Notes: generated by a model not told the origin, from the letters alone. A DNA stretch of 64,000 bases from JBGQAS01 sp963699305 (GCA_963699305.1 OY969431.1:124001-188000), one strand, 5' to 3'. Counted from the first letter of the stretch, positions 9,088 to 19,846 are shown. Numbers and translations: made by a program.

Positions 9088-11415
9088 TATTTGAACGTGA
9101 TCTCCCACACGTGGACGTGTGCGGGTTCCATGTCGCGGATGCTCAGGATCTCGATGTCAATGCGGGTTGCCCGGATCGTCTTGCCAAAATTCATGTCTAC
9201 GCTGCGCGGGTCGGGGGTTTCCGGTTTTTCCATGGTGTAGATCTCGGGTGTCTCATGTTCATCCGTGTAAACATACGCGGTGATGCGTGTTGGCACCCCG
9301 CCAACTTTGATGCTGATACCGTTCACCAACCGGTAAGCGTTAAAGATGACCTGAACGCGCAAGGGATTGGATGCTTCGGATCGGGTGATGGTGTTCATAT
9401 CGCCATCAAACAGGTTGTACAACTCACCCATATCCAAGCGGGAGTAACTCACCTGGACGATCTGCCCGTCGGGAAGTTTCGCAGATCCTGTGTAAAGGGT
9501 GTACCGCATGGCTTGCTCAGCGGAAAGGATCTCGTCGATCCCATCCACGTACTGGAGCGATACAAAAAAGAAACCAGGTCGTCCATCGGGGTAGGGGATG
9601 GTCTGGAGGATCTTGAGATTAGTAAATTTGGGACTGGTTTTCACCAGGTCGTATTCTTCCGGGATGAGCACAAATACCGTGTTCGGGGTGATTTCCTTTT
9701 TTTCATTGAAATAGCCTTCGATGCTGCCCATGGTGAATGGGGCGGGGTCGGAAAAGAAAAACCGTGCCACAACATCCGCCCCGTTAGCCCAGGAGGGTGA
9801 GACGATTAAACTTGGTGTCGGGATGTTGCTTCATGTATGTGCGGACTTCACCGAACAGCTGGCTTGCACCATATTGCATGCCAGCCAGCCCATAATCTGA
9901 AAACCACAAGGGACCATTTACAAGCGCATCGGTCAGCATATAAATGTTTGTGCCGGCCAGGATGGCAAAGATGCATACTGAAAGTATCCAGCGCTGGATC
10001 TTCTTGGATTCCAACCAGGTGAGCACAGTGGAAATTCCGAGTGCAGTCAGGAGGGCTGCCGGGATGACCATGAACAGGGCACGCGTGACACCCAATTCCA
10101 CCAGGGCGGCACCGCTCGGAGCGGCAATGAGTGCAATCAGTAACACACGGTAAGGAGAAGATTTGATGTAGCGGCAGGCAACGACGATCCCGAAAAATAA
10201 AAGGGGAAACGTCGGGCGCCATAAATGACCATAATCTTTCATGATATGGCGGCTGAAATCGACGGAATTCGGGAGGAACCAGTAAGCAGGGTTAAGTCCC
10301 TTCACCCAGTTAGCGCCGAACTGCAGCAGCTTTTCCCCAATGGATAGTTCCGCCACCCAGTACGAGCGCAGGATAACAAGGTGGGTATAATTCTCACCGC
10401 CATGCAATAAAAGGAAACGGAAATATGGGATGGCGAGCAATATGCCCAGCCCTAATCCTTTCAATACCAACTGACGGTTCTGCCAGTGATACCGCAAATC
10501 GGAGAATAACAGAAACACCGTCGTAACAAAGACCACCATTTGGGCTGGGCTGTAGCTGTAAAAGCACAGGGCAGCCATCACTACGGTCCAATAGAAATAG
10601 CGCGACGAGACCTGCCGATAGAGCAGGTAATAGTAAATAAACCCTGCATAAAACGTCACTGCAAGCGCTGTTTCGAATGCGGTGCGCGAATGTAGGAACC
10701 ATGCCGGTGTGATGGAGAGCACCAGCGTGGCGACCCAGTAATATCGGGATTTAAGATGTTTCTTTAATGCCAGGCCGACCGCAACGGCTGCCAATAATGT
10801 CATCAGCACAGCAATCCCGCGTGTGACCCAGATGGACTTGTCGAACAGCAGGTAGGGGATCACCTGCAAATATACCGAAACGCTCAGGTTGTACTGGTTG
10901 CCATTTTCAAAATAGGTCGGCAGAAATTCATTGGCATAATTTTCCCCATGGTCGCGGACCAAATCGGAAGCCAACACGGTCTGAACGGCTTCATCAGTAA
11001 AAAAGTAAATGGGGAATTTGTCAAGCTGGATCACACGGGTCAATAGATACAGGATGATTGCGCACGTAAAAAAGATTTTTTCAAAGCCCCAGTTTTTACG
11101 TGTAAAGGTTGACTTCCATGCAAAAGTTAATCTAGTAAAGAATGAATGAAATACGGAGGTTTTTTCCCGCAGATTGTCCGCTGATTTTGGCTGTCCGGTT
11201 GTGAATGCTTCCTTTTCAGGTACCGGGTTGGAGAGGACGGTCACCTGCCGCTCGAGAGGATTTCCCCACATCGTTTCCGTTTCGATGTCCACCTCGACAT
11301 GGCATTGCGGCGGCATTTTTACTTTCAAACGGATACGATTCTTACCCGGCTTGGCTGATATTTCAATCAATCCGGGGGTTGGGTGGTTTTTCCTGGGGGT
11401 TTTTTGTGCTGCCAA
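9087..11415 (-). CDS. GT39/PMT-like membrane glycosyltransferase, split by an apparent frameshift
   Basis: Two adjacent open frames (11415-9784 and 9770-9087) form one protein. A one-base slip in the TTAAA at 9806-9810 joins ...HPDTKF to IVSPSWANGADVVARFFF without a gap, giving 775 aa. Order: a ~90-residue soluble N-terminal region, then about ten membrane helices with an FFTDEA loop typical of GT39-like (GT-C) enzymes, then a C-terminal soluble domain ending HVHVWEITFK that resembles a carbohydrate-binding beta sandwich. It probably uses a lipid-linked sugar. The start is a TTG at 11415 with AAGG upstream; an extended -10 (TGCTATAAT) lies at 11445-11453. Confidence 0.75.
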
Positions 11416-11444
11416 AATTCCAACCTTGCGAGCAATTGTGTATG

Positions 11445-11453
11445 ATTATAGCA
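11445..11453 (-). promoter_or_regulatory. Extended -10 promoter for the GT39-like operon
   Basis: On the minus strand TGCTATAAT is a perfect extended -10. No good -35 stands 17 nt upstream, as is usual for extended -10 promoters. Confidence 0.45.
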
Positions 11454-11512
11454 TGTGGTCGCTTCCGTCTTGACAGCCGGTAAAAGCTGGCTATACTGAA
11501 AAAAGGGAAACG

Positions 11513-11986
11513 ATGAAAATTAAGATTTGGGATATTCTCACGGTATTGATCCTGGCTGGCTGCATCTTGCTGGTGGTTGTGTTCTTATCCATTTATTCCA
11601 ATCCAATATCTGCAATGAATCCATTTCCACCCTTTCAAATTCCTCCTACGGTCGATATCCCGACCTCGACAGCCACGTTGAGGCAATTTCCGCCCACCTG
11701 GACACACACACCTGAAGGCACCGAGGCACTTTTACCTTCTTCCACGAGCCTCCCTTCTTCCACTGGTTTTGTTCTGCCAACCGCAACCCGTACACCGACC
11801 TCTACCAGGACACGCACCAACACCCCGACAAAGACTCGCACGCCGACGGTTACCAATACACCCAATTTAACAGCGACAGCACTATCGCTGTTTGCAACTC
11901 ACCAGGCTCAAACAGCAGCCGCGGCGGCTGTCACCGCCACCGAATCCTGTTTGCAGACTCAAACGGCCGGTGGGACATGTCCTTAA
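11513..11986 (+). CDS. Membrane-anchored Thr/Pro-rich surface protein
   Basis: 157 aa. One N-terminal transmembrane helix (about residues 7-28) is followed by a long extracellular stalk rich in Thr, Pro and Ser (TRTPTSTRTRTNTPTKT region). The end is Ala/Gln-rich with two Cys. An AAGGGAAA element precedes the ATG. It has no enzymatic domain and resembles other Thr/Pro stalks in this window (14.1 kb, 29.1 kb, 54.7 kb). Function unknown; surface display and O-glycosylation are possible (inference). Confidence 0.65.
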   Translation: MKIKIWDILTVLILAGCILLVVVFLSIYSNPISAMNPFPPFQIPPTVDIPTSTATLRQFPPTWTHTPEGTEALLPSSTSLPSSTGFVLPTATRTPTSTRTRTNTPTKTRTPTVTNTPNLTATALSLFATHQAQTAAAAAVTATESCLQTQTAGGTCP

Positions 11987-12006
11987 AGAGTTCGAAATGG
12001 ACCGGG

Positions 12007-12042
12007 TATAATTGCATGCAACCGCACGAAAGGCGGTTGCAT
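12007..12042 (+). promoter_or_regulatory. -10 box followed by a terminator-like hairpin upstream of gatC
   Basis: TATAAT at 12007-12012 is followed by a 10-bp perfect stem ATGCAACCGC/GCGGTTGCAT (12016-12042) with a 7-nt loop and then TTTATT. It may terminate the Thr/Pro gene or, if the -10 is used, act as a leader hairpin of gatC. I cannot decide between them. Confidence 0.5.
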
Positions 12043-12061
12043 TTTATTCATGGAAAAACCT

Positions 12062-12382
12062 ATGACAGATGAAATCTCACCGGAAGTATTTGCCCACCTG
12101 GTCGAACTGGCATCATTTGAACTTGAACCTCAAAATGCCGAATACCTGCGCAATGAACTGAACCATCAATTGAAAGCCATCCATGAGCTGGAAGCAATCC
12201 CGCTGGATGAGAAAATTGAAATATCCACACATGGCGTGGCATACCCTCCCTCCCACCGACAACCCATCCGTGAAGACACCCATTTTCCGTTCTCCGAAAA
12301 TGGCGCGTTGACCAGCCAGATGCCGCAATTCGAAGATGGCTATGTCATTGTGCCGGATATCCCACATCAGATTTTGGAATGA
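12062..12382 (+). CDS. gatC: Asp-tRNA(Asn)/Glu-tRNA(Gln) amidotransferase subunit C
   Basis: About 106 aa. ISPEVFAHLVELASFEL at the N terminus and the Pro-rich extended middle match GatC, the linker subunit wrapping GatA and GatB. The start is either ATG 12062 or an in-frame ATG 12050 four residues earlier; neither has a clear ribosome site. The stop lies 3 nt before gatA. This points to tRNA-dependent Asn and/or Gln synthesis. Confidence 0.85.
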   Translation: MTDEISPEVFAHLVELASFELEPQNAEYLRNELNHQLKAIHELEAIPLDEKIEISTHGVAYPPSHRQPIREDTHFPFSENGALTSQMPQFEDGYVIVPDIPHQILE

Positions 12383-12385
12383 ACC

Positions 12386-13974
12386 ATGGAACTTTGTGAC
12401 CTGACCGCATTTGATATGCTGGATCTGCTCCATCAGCATAAAGCATCCGCCGGAGAAATCCTTGCCTCCTGTCTGCAACGCATCGATGCAGTGGATGGCA
12501 GACCTGGCAGCCTGGATGCAGGAGAGATAACGTCAGAAGATAAAGCAAGTGTTCACGCCTTTATCACCCTCACACGGGAGCGTGCGGAGGAACAAGCCAG
12601 GGAAGTAGATCGAAAGATCGCCCATGGTGAAGATCCAGGCCCCCTAGCAGGTTTGCCGGTGACGGTCAAGGATATATTTTGCGTAAAGGGTACGCCTTCG
12701 ACGGCGGCTTCCCGAATGCTTGCTAATTTCACCGCCCCATACACCGCCACCCCGGTCGAGCGCATGGAACAGGCAGGCGCGGTCGTCCTGGGTAAAGTGA
12801 ACCTGGATGAATACACGTATGGTTCCTCCAGCGAATCTTCGGCTTTTCAACCCAGCCCGCGCAACCCCTGGGATCCCAACCGTGTACCGGGCGGTTCTTC
12901 CGGTGGGAATGTCGCTTCGGTGGCTTCGGGTGAGAGCGTATTATCGCTCGGCACTGACACTGCAGGTTCCATCCGCCAACCGGCAGCCTTTTGCGGTGTG
13001 GTGGGGATGAAACCAACCTACGGCAGGGTCTCGCGCTATGGTTTGATCGCCTTCGGCTCTTCACTCGATTGCCCGGGTCCGGTCAGCCGGACGGTTAAGG
13101 ACGCGGCGTTGATGCTGAAGGTGATTGCCGGAGCCGACCCCCATGACAGCACCGCAGCTGCCGTGAGTGTCACGGATTTTACTGCCGGGATTGAAAAAGG
13201 TGTCAAAGGATTACGCATCGGGCTCTCCCCCGATTATTTCCGGATCACTTTTCCCAATCCCGAGACCGGTGAGTACGAAACGCAATCACTCCCCAGGGAG
13301 ATGGAAGCTGCCGTACGTCATGCAGCGGATGTCCTGCAAAGCCAGGGAGCAGAGATCATCGAAAATGTTCCCATGCCAAACACCCGCTACGGCATCCCGG
13401 TGTATTTCGTCATCAGTCGGGTGGAAGCTGCATCCAACCTGCACCGTTTTGACGGAGTTAAGATATGGTTATCGGACCAAACAACCTGTAAAAGACCTGA
13501 AGGAGATGTACCGCAAATCACGGTCTGAAGCGTTTGGCGCGCAACCCAAGTTGCGCATCCTGATGGGGATGTACGTGAGCGCAGCGCAGTACAGCCAGCA
13601 GTATTACAAACGCGCCCTGCAGGTGCGGACGATGATCCGACGGGATTTTGAGCACGTGTTTGATCCCAATGGGGATTACCATTTGAATGCTTTGTTGACC
13701 CCTACCACACCCACCACCGCATTTGAGATGGGTGCGGTGTACGGAGACTCGGTGTTGATGCAGTATGCCGACCAATTCACCGTGCCAGCCAACCATGCCG
13801 GCATACCGGGGATTTCGCTTCCCGCTGGCTTGGACAAGGACCAGTTGCCAATTGGTGTACAACTCCTGGGGTCTGACTTTTAATGAAGCGATGCTATTTC
13901 GAATTGGTCATGCTTTGGAGCATGCCACGCAGGAAGAGGAATGGCGAAATGTAAAACCAAAGGTTTTGCGGTAA
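12386..13974 (+). CDS. gatA: Glutamyl/aspartyl-tRNA amidotransferase subunit A, with two frameshifts
   Basis: Amidase-signature enzyme that releases ammonia from glutamine. The catalytic Lys is in VTVKDIFCVKG and the Ser-cisSer pair in GGSSGGNVASVASG and DTAGSIRQPA. Three frames must be joined. An extra A at 13460-13461 breaks DGV/RYGYRTKQ, and an extra T in 13878-13881 breaks GSDF/NEAMLFRIGHALE. Corrected length is 528 aa, slightly longer than the usual ~485 because of an insertion near residues 35-50. Both breaks sit in homopolymers, so sequencing error is likelier than decay. Confidence 0.9.
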
Positions 13975-14055
13975 AGCGATTATTGGTGATAATACTCCTC
14001 TATGATGATTGTTTTTTGAAAAGCAGTTGCAAAGTTCAACTCAATATTAACTCCG

Positions 14056-14061
14056 TATAAT
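14056..14061 (+). promoter_or_regulatory. -10 box of a predicted leaderless mRNA
   Basis: TATAAT lies 6 nt before the ATG at 14068, so transcription would begin on or next to the start codon. No Shine-Dalgarno sequence is present. Confidence 0.55.
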
Positions 14062-14067
14062 TCAATT

Positions 14068-15615
14068 ATGGAAAACCTGGCTCGAAGAGGGATAACGAAC
14101 AGGCAAAGAATTTTGGGTTTATCCCTGCTTGTGTTTGTGATGGTTGCTTGCCAGCTTCCGATCACCATCAGCAGGATAACCACGGTTACCTCCACCTTGT
14201 CATCCCCGGTTTTGAATCCCGGCGAGACTTCCACGCCTTTTCTTCCGCAGGCGGAAATCTCCGGGCAAAACCTGACCTTGATAAACACCCTGGGCGCGAT
14301 CCCTTCCGGGACTTCAACGATAAATCTCACTGGCACCGGTACGAGCACTGGCTCGACTCCCAGCCCATCCTCGACCCCGGCTACGAGTACTATCACACAG
14401 ACCTTGCCTGCAGGATCGACTTCCATCACGACCGGAACAACAACCTCCACGCGTACCGCGACCCGGGTTGCGACAACCGTCGCTCCAACCCGCACAGCCA
14501 CTTTTCCAATTGCCACCCGCACGTTCACGGTCGTGAAAACCCCCACCAATACGCGGACAGTCGGTCCGCCGACAGCCACCTGGACGGCGAGTGCAACCAC
14601 CAACACCACCCAGGTCGCTCCTTCCGGTCCGGTTACCCCGGCACAGCTTATCGCGGCGGTCAACCAGCTGCGCGTGGCAAACGGGTTCCCCGCGCTCATC
14701 GTACATCCCATTTTGATGGGAACGGCGCAATGGACCGCAGAGACGATGGCTGCCAACCATTACCTCAATCACCTTGCCTACCTTGGTTATTCCGGCGTGA
14801 GGACGCGCATTGCGGCCGCGGGATACGGTCCCTGTGCCAGCGTTTGGGCAACCGAAAACTGGGCAATGGGGTACCGCACCCTGGAACAGATCATGGTGGC
14901 GTGGTCGGATCCGGCGCACATGCTGCCGATGACCCAAAGTTACTACGTCCATATCGGCGCGGGCGTGGCAACGGGACCCTGGGGACCGTATTACATCGTC
15001 CATGCTGCATACTGGGTGGGCAGCACCTGCGCACCTGCTTCCACGAGCACACCGACAGCAACAAAAACATTTACGCTTGTTCCACCGACTGCGACCGTTT
15101 CTTCCACTCCGACCATGACCTTGACGGAAGTACTGCCACCGACGCAAACCTTGACCCCGACGGAAACGCCGGTGCCGCCAACAGCAACCGAAGCCGTTTG
15201 CAGCGCTACCGGAAATTACGGATTCGAGAGTACGCTCATCGATCTGATCAACCAGGAGCGGATCAACCAGGGATTGACACCCCTCAACGCACAATCGCAG
15301 TTATCGTCTGCGGCGCGCGGTCACAGCCAGGATATGGCATGCAACAATTTTTTCAGCCACACCGGCTCGGATGGCTCCAGTCCATTTGACCGGATCGCCT
15401 GGCAGGGTTATTCATTTTCCGCAGCCGCTGAGAATATATACGCCGGTTCGGGTCCCTATGACTCACCGCAGGAGGCGTTCAATGCCTGGATGAATAGTCC
15501 GGGTCACCGCGACAATATGCTGAACCCGGTTTACACCGACATCGGCATCGGATATTCCTATAACGCTGCTAGTACCTACGGGGGATATTCCACGGCAGTC
15601 TTTGCTAAACCCTAG
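14068..15615 (+). CDS. Lipoprotein with two CAP (SCP/PR-1) domains
   Basis: 515 aa. A hydrophobic signal ends in VMVAC, a lipobox with Cys28. A long Ser/Thr/Pro stalk reaches residue ~190. CAP domain 1 (about 190-325) begins PAQLIAAVNQLRVANG, with TENWAMGY and YIVHAAYWVG. A second Thr/Pro linker leads to CAP domain 2 (about 385-515) with LIDLINQERINQGL, FFSHTG, AENIYAG and MNSPGHRDNML. Bacterial CAP proteins are extracellular, and domain 2 keeps the common His/Glu motif while domain 1 is more divergent. It interrupts the gatA-gatB pair. Confidence 0.85.
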   Translation: MENLARRGITNRQRILGLSLLVFVMVACQLPITISRITTVTSTLSSPVLNPGETSTPFLPQAEISGQNLTLINTLGAIPSGTSTINLTGTGTSTGSTPSPSSTPATSTITQTLPAGSTSITTGTTTSTRTATRVATTVAPTRTATFPIATRTFTVVKTPTNTRTVGPPTATWTASATTNTTQVAPSGPVTPAQLIAAVNQLRVANGFPALIVHPILMGTAQWTAETMAANHYLNHLAYLGYSGVRTRIAAAGYGPCASVWATENWAMGYRTLEQIMVAWSDPAHMLPMTQSYYVHIGAGVATGPWGPYYIVHAAYWVGSTCAPASTSTPTATKTFTLVPPTATVSSTPTMTLTEVLPPTQTLTPTETPVPPTATEAVCSATGNYGFESTLIDLINQERINQGLTPLNAQSQLSSAARGHSQDMACNNFFSHTGSDGSSPFDRIAWQGYSFSAAAENIYAGSGPYDSPQEAFNAWMNSPGHRDNMLNPVYTDIGIGYSYNAASTYGGYSTAVFAKP

Positions 15616-15655
15616 TAAAATTGTGCTTGGATAATTCTCATTGATAGGAAACCTC

Positions 15656-17093
15656 ATGCCTGAATACGAGTCTGTGATCGGGTTGGAAACGCATATCCAG
15701 CTCAACACCACCACCAAAATATTCTGCAGCTGCAAAGCGGATTCCTGGTACGACCCGCCGAATACCAACATTTGCCCGGTGTGCTGCGGGCTGCCGGGTG
15801 TTCTGCCTGTGCTCAACAAAGCGGTTGTTGAGAAAGGTGTACTGCTGGCGGCAGCCATGCATGGAGATATCCAGCCCGTATCGTATTTCGACCGCAAGAA
15901 TTATTTTTATCCCGACCTCCCCAAGGGGTACCAGATCTCCCAATTCGACCAGCCGTTATCGAAAGGCGGCTACCTGGACCTGCCCATGCCGGATGGTTTA
16001 CATCCGCAAGGTGAGCATCACCAAGCTGCACCTGGAGGAAGACGCCGGCAAAACAAAAAACGAGAAGGGCAGGCGCTTGATAGACTTCAACCGCTGCGGC
16101 GTGCCGCTGGTGGAGATGGTGACCGGCCCCGACCTGCGTTCTGCGGATGAGGCTGCTCAATACCTTATCCGTTTACGCCAGCTCCTGCGCTGGCTGGGCA
16201 TTTCGGAAGCCGACATGGAAAAAGGGCATCTGCGTTGCGATGCCAATGTTTCCATCCGTCCGCAGGGGGTCGATTACCTGAATCCGAAAACAGAAATCAA
16301 GAACGTCAATTCCATCGATGCGGTCAGGGATGCCATCGAGAAGGAAATTGCGCGCCAGATCAGCGAAGTGGAAGCCGGGCGCACCATCGAAGCCTGGACA
16401 CTGGAATGGGACGAGGACCTGGGTAAATTGAAGAAGATGCGTTCCAAGGAAACCGAAGCCGATTACCGGTATTTCCACGAGCCCGATCTCCTGCCGGTGC
16501 TCCTGGATGATGCCTGGAAAAAGGCAATCCTGGAAAACCTACCTGAATTGCCGTTGATGCGCAGGCAGCGGTTCATGTCGGAAGTTGGACTGCCGGAGTA
16601 TGATGCCGACATCCTCACCCAGGAAAAAATCCTCTCCGAATATTTTGAGGAGGCGGTCAAGGTTTATGGCGGTGATCCCAAGAAAATATCCAACTGGTTG
16701 ATGAACGACATCCTGCGCATGTTGAATGAAAAGAACCTGCATGCGGATCAACTCAAATTGACTCCGGTTTATCTGGCGGAGTTGTTGAAGCTGATCGATG
16801 CTGGCAAGATCAATACCTCCACCGGTAAATCGCTGCTGGAAAAAATAGAAACCAGCGGGACATCTCCCGCTGCAATCGTGGAAGCGGAAGGACTTGGGCT
16901 GGTAAGTGACGATGCAGCTATTCGCAAAGCGTGCGAGGAAGTGATCAGCGAGAGTCCCGCTGAGGTAAGTTCGTACAAAGGTGGCAAGGTGACTTTGATC
17001 GGCTGGTTTGTGGGGCAGGTAATGAAAAAGATGCGCGGTAAAGCCGATCCGCAGATCGCCCGGAAAATCCTAGAAGAATTGATCACGAAATAA
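15656..17093 (+). CDS. gatB: Asp/Glu-tRNA amidotransferase subunit B, with one frameshift
   Basis: 478 aa after correction. The N terminus has YESVIGLETHIQLNT and NICPVCCGLPGVLP (zinc Cys), followed by the tRNA-binding cradle and a C-terminal YqeY-like tail. An extra T in 15997-15999 breaks the chain between LPMPDG and YIRKVSITKLHLEEDAGK. I chose ATG 15656, the conserved MPEYE start with AGGAA upstream; an upstream TTG at 15641 is unlikely. A terminator follows. Confidence 0.92.
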
Positions 17094-17097
17094 CGCG

Positions 17098-17119
17098 AGA
17101 GCCGAAAGGCTCTTTTTTT
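17098..17119 (+). terminator. Intrinsic terminator of gatB
   Basis: AGAGCC-GAAA-GGCTCT stem-loop with a GNRA tetraloop and a T tract. Confidence 0.9.
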
Positions 17120-17143
17120 ATCTGCAGAAGTGAAAAAATGATG

Positions 17144-17149
17144 GATAAT
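17144..17149 (+). promoter_or_regulatory. -10 box of a predicted leaderless mRNA
   Basis: GATAAT ends 6 nt before the ATG at 17156. No ribosome site precedes that ATG. Confidence 0.4.
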
Positions 17150-17155
17150 CATTCT

Positions 17156-18601
17156 ATGCAAACGAAAAAGCATGCTCGTTTGTGGCAACGATTTTTCCCG
17201 CTGTGGATCTTCCTGATAGCTTTGATCGCCCGGTTGGTCCCAGTGGTGCTCACCCGCAGCCTCGGGATTGGGCTGGATGATATGTTCCAATATGACATGC
17301 TGGCGCGCAACCTGGTCAGTGGCAACGGATATCGCTGGTACACCGAGCCCGATTTGCAGCGGTTTACACCATACATCCAATTCGATTTGACCGGATATGA
17401 CCCGCGCGGCATGCTGACATCTCACCGGGCTCCGTTGTATCCGGGTTTTTTGGCATTGATCTATCTCGTGGTCGGCCTTGGGTTCCAGCGGTTTTTTGCT
17501 GCCCGTCTCATCCAAACGCTGCTGGGAGCATCACTGGCTCCGTTGACCTTTTACCTTGCAAAGGCAATTTTCCCGGGGAAGGAGAAAGTTGCGCGGATTT
17601 CAGGATGGAGCATGGCACTTTATCCGATGCTGGTGATGTTCCCACTCGGATTGGTAACAGAAAACCTCTTTTTTCCGTTGCTGTTGCTTGGTGTACTCCT
17701 GATAATGAAAGGGGTGGAAAAAGGAAAAAACCGATGGTTTGCATTCAGCGGGTTAGTTTTTGGGCTAGCTGCACTGACCCGTTCGGTGATCCTTTTGGCA
17801 ATCCTGATAGCAGCCGGGTGGTTGTTTTGGTTTGCGAAAAAACGGGCAGGGTCCGTTATTTTTCTGCTTTCCATGCTAGTAACGATTGCTCCCTGGGTGA
17901 TCCGCAACAGCCTGTTGTACGGTAAATTGACTGGAATAGAAACTTCCTTGGGCTACAACTTGTATGTCAGCTACCATCCAAAAAGCGAAGGAACATTCCA
18001 GGCAGGAATTTCATTTGACTTATTGAGCATCCTGGATGATAGCGCCCGAAATGAAGCAGGCATGCAAGCCTTCAGACAGTTTATCAGGGACGATCCTTTA
18101 CGTGTTCCCACCCTGGCATTGCGCAGGCTGGGATTTTTCTTTGGTCTTGAGCGCAGGGCACTGACTTATTTTTACAGCAACAATATTTTTGGCTATATCC
18201 CCACCCCTTTATTGCTCCTGACTGCAGGAATTTTCCTGTTGCCATTCATGCTCGTCAGCACGATGGCAGCCTTAGGCATGGCGCTGCCATGGAATAAATT
18301 TGCCGGTTTTATTGCTCTGTTCATGCTGGGGTATTTGATCCCCCATATTGTGATCATATCCGAGGAAAGGTTTCACCTGGCAATCGTACCTTTTTTGACG
18401 GTAATTGCCGCGCGCGGAGTTTTGGGGTTGAGGGAATTGAAGACCTTTACAACAAACCCAAAGACGCGTTGGAAAATTATCGTGGCGGTAGTGATGGTTG
18501 TGTTGTTGTGCGTCAATTGGGGGGTGGAAATTGCTGTGGACTGGAAAAACCTGGTGACCCTGTTCGGACCAAATGGCAACAGGGCATACTTCAACTACTA
18601 G
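17156..18601 (+). CDS. Polytopic membrane glycosyltransferase (GT39/ArnT-like)
   Basis: About 481 aa with roughly ten transmembrane helices. An acidic loop after the first helix (GLDDMFQYDMLARNLVSGNGY) resembles the catalytic DD/DE loop of GT39/GT83 transferases using polyprenyl-phosphate sugars. SHRAPLYPGFLALIY is the usual second-loop pattern. I prefer ATG 17156 (MQTKKHARLW) over 17138 because the intervening DNA holds a -10 box at the leaderless distance. A CPBP protease gene follows 11 nt downstream. Confidence 0.75.
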   Translation: MQTKKHARLWQRFFPLWIFLIALIARLVPVVLTRSLGIGLDDMFQYDMLARNLVSGNGYRWYTEPDLQRFTPYIQFDLTGYDPRGMLTSHRAPLYPGFLALIYLVVGLGFQRFFAARLIQTLLGASLAPLTFYLAKAIFPGKEKVARISGWSMALYPMLVMFPLGLVTENLFFPLLLLGVLLIMKGVEKGKNRWFAFSGLVFGLAALTRSVILLAILIAAGWLFWFAKKRAGSVIFLLSMLVTIAPWVIRNSLLYGKLTGIETSLGYNLYVSYHPKSEGTFQAGISFDLLSILDDSARNEAGMQAFRQFIRDDPLRVPTLALRRLGFFFGLERRALTYFYSNNIFGYIPTPLLLLTAGIFLLPFMLVSTMAALGMALPWNKFAGFIALFMLGYLIPHIVIISEERFHLAIVPFLTVIAARGVLGLRELKTFTTNPKTRWKIIVAVVMVVLLCVNWGVEIAVDWKNLVTLFGPNGNRAYFNY

Positions 18602-18612
18602 GCGGTGACGGA

Positions 18613-19257
18613 ATGACAGAAAAAACGGGAAATTGGTTTCAACGGCTTGCTGGAACTCGGTTGAAACTGGATTGGAAGCTCAGTGTCATGATCGTGGTCA
18701 CCACATTATTGATCATGACGGATTATTATTTTCGTTATTTGCCGAATAAGGCGGAAGAACGCTTTGTTACGTTTTTACTGATCCCATTATTAATCTCCGT
18801 CATCGTGTTCCGCAAGCATCCCAAGGAATACGGGTTCCAGGTTGGAGATTGGAAGGCGGGACTGACCATCACCGGGATTGCCATATTGGTCATTGGTCCC
18901 ATCCTTTATCTTGCTGTGAAGATCAGTGCAAGGATGCAGGGGTATTACCAGTTTCCATTTTCTCCGAGCCTGCTCATGAATTTATTTTTGGAACTCATCG
19001 GTTGGGAATTCATCTTTCGCGGGTGGCTGTATTTCGAGTTTGAAAAACAATTCGGCGACCACGCCTTGTGGCTGCAGGCGGTGCCGTTTGCCTTGGCTCA
19101 CCTCGGAAAACCCCCGCTGGAAACGCTCTCCACCATTTTCGGTGGTTTCGCGTTTGGATGGGTTGCCCGGCGGACGCGATCTTTTATTTATCCCTTTTTG
19201 ATCCACTTTTTCGTGACCACGTTTGTCATCCTGGTATCCACGGGGATCATCCCCTAG
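18613..19257 (+). CDS. CPBP-family intramembrane metalloprotease-like protein
   Basis: 214 aa with about seven membrane helices. Motif 1 is WEFIFRG (EExxxR with the first Glu replaced by Trp), motif 2 is PFALAHLGKP and motif 3 is LIHFFVTT. These are the glutamate and two histidines of the CAAX-protease/bacteriocin-processing (Abi) family. The missing first Glu leaves activity uncertain. The start at 18613 lies just after the previous stop; a longer frame from 18469 overlaps the upstream gene and is rejected. Confidence 0.75.
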   Translation: MTEKTGNWFQRLAGTRLKLDWKLSVMIVVTTLLIMTDYYFRYLPNKAEERFVTFLLIPLLISVIVFRKHPKEYGFQVGDWKAGLTITGIAILVIGPILYLAVKISARMQGYYQFPFSPSLLMNLFLELIGWEFIFRGWLYFEFEKQFGDHALWLQAVPFALAHLGKPPLETLSTIFGGFAFGWVARRTRSFIYPFLIHFFVTTFVILVSTGIIP

Positions 19258-19294
19258 AAGCATTTCCATTTACACTCGTTATTATTAATAAAAT

Positions 19295-19317
19295 AAGAAC
19301 CCTGAGCAAGGGTTCTT
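19295..19317. terminator. Bidirectional terminator
   Basis: AAGAACCC-TGAGCAA-GGGTTCTT stem between the converging CPBP and cupredoxin genes, with A/T-rich flanks on both sides. Confidence 0.8.
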
Positions 19318-19334
19318 ATCATTCTATTCTTCGT

Positions 19335-19757
19335 TTATGGGACGACGGTTATCGAAGCCGTCATACTGGGGTGGATACTGCAGAAATATGGGTATGTACC
19401 CGCTGTCGTAAAGACATGCGACCAGCTGTCCCCTTTGTTTAGCGTGGGTGACGAAAGTTCAGTTCCCGGATTACTGGTTACATTGTGGGGAGCTGAATCA
19501 AAATTGGTCCAGGTTACTTCCGTTCCAACCTTGATCGTAATATTGGAAGGATCGAAAGCGAACCCTTTAATGCTTATTTCGACTTTCGAATTAAGCGTAT
19601 TATCCACGACTTCGACCGTTGCTGATGTATTCGTAGAAGCTGCAGGCATGTCTGTCATGGCTGAGACACTTACGACCGGAGTTGCTTTTGGTGCACAGGC
19701 TGCCAGGACCACTGCAAAAATGACAATTGCAGAAATTTTCCATAGATTGGTTTTCAT
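19335..19757 (-). CDS. Plastocyanin/amicyanin-like cupredoxin lipoprotein
   Basis: 140 aa type I copper protein. A signal peptide ends in VVLAAC (lipid-anchored Cys21). A Ser/Thr/Ala linker leads to a ~90-residue cupredoxin fold. All four ligands are present: His91 in SAPHNV, and Cys126, His129 and Met132 in FCSIHPSM. It probably carries electrons at the outer face of the membrane. A good ribosome site (AAAGGAGATT) precedes the ATG. It stands alone, after a terminator and between inverted neighbours. Confidence 0.9.
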   Translation of the reverse strand: MKTNLWKISAIVIFAVVLAACAPKATPVVSVSAMTDMPAASTNTSATVEVVDNTLNSKVEISIKGFAFDPSNITIKVGTEVTWTNFDSAPHNVTSNPGTELSSPTLNKGDSWSHVFTTAGTYPYFCSIHPSMTASITVVP

Positions 19758-19846
19758 ACTAATCTCCTTTCATCTCCATTCTTGTTATCTATTGGTTAGA
19801 TGAATAGTACATTAAAGAGACTGTCATTTTGTATAAGAGATGTGTC

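Noticed and set aside
9087..9770. A separate 227-aa gene upstream of the membrane protein
   Set aside because: It lacks its own start signal, and the preceding frame joins it without a gap after a one-base change at 9806-9810; it is the C-terminal domain of the GT39-like gene.
11740..11900. Short repeats in the Thr/Pro gene that could look like a CRISPR array
   Set aside because: The units are codon-level Thr/Pro repeats of variable length, without constant repeats or unique spacers.
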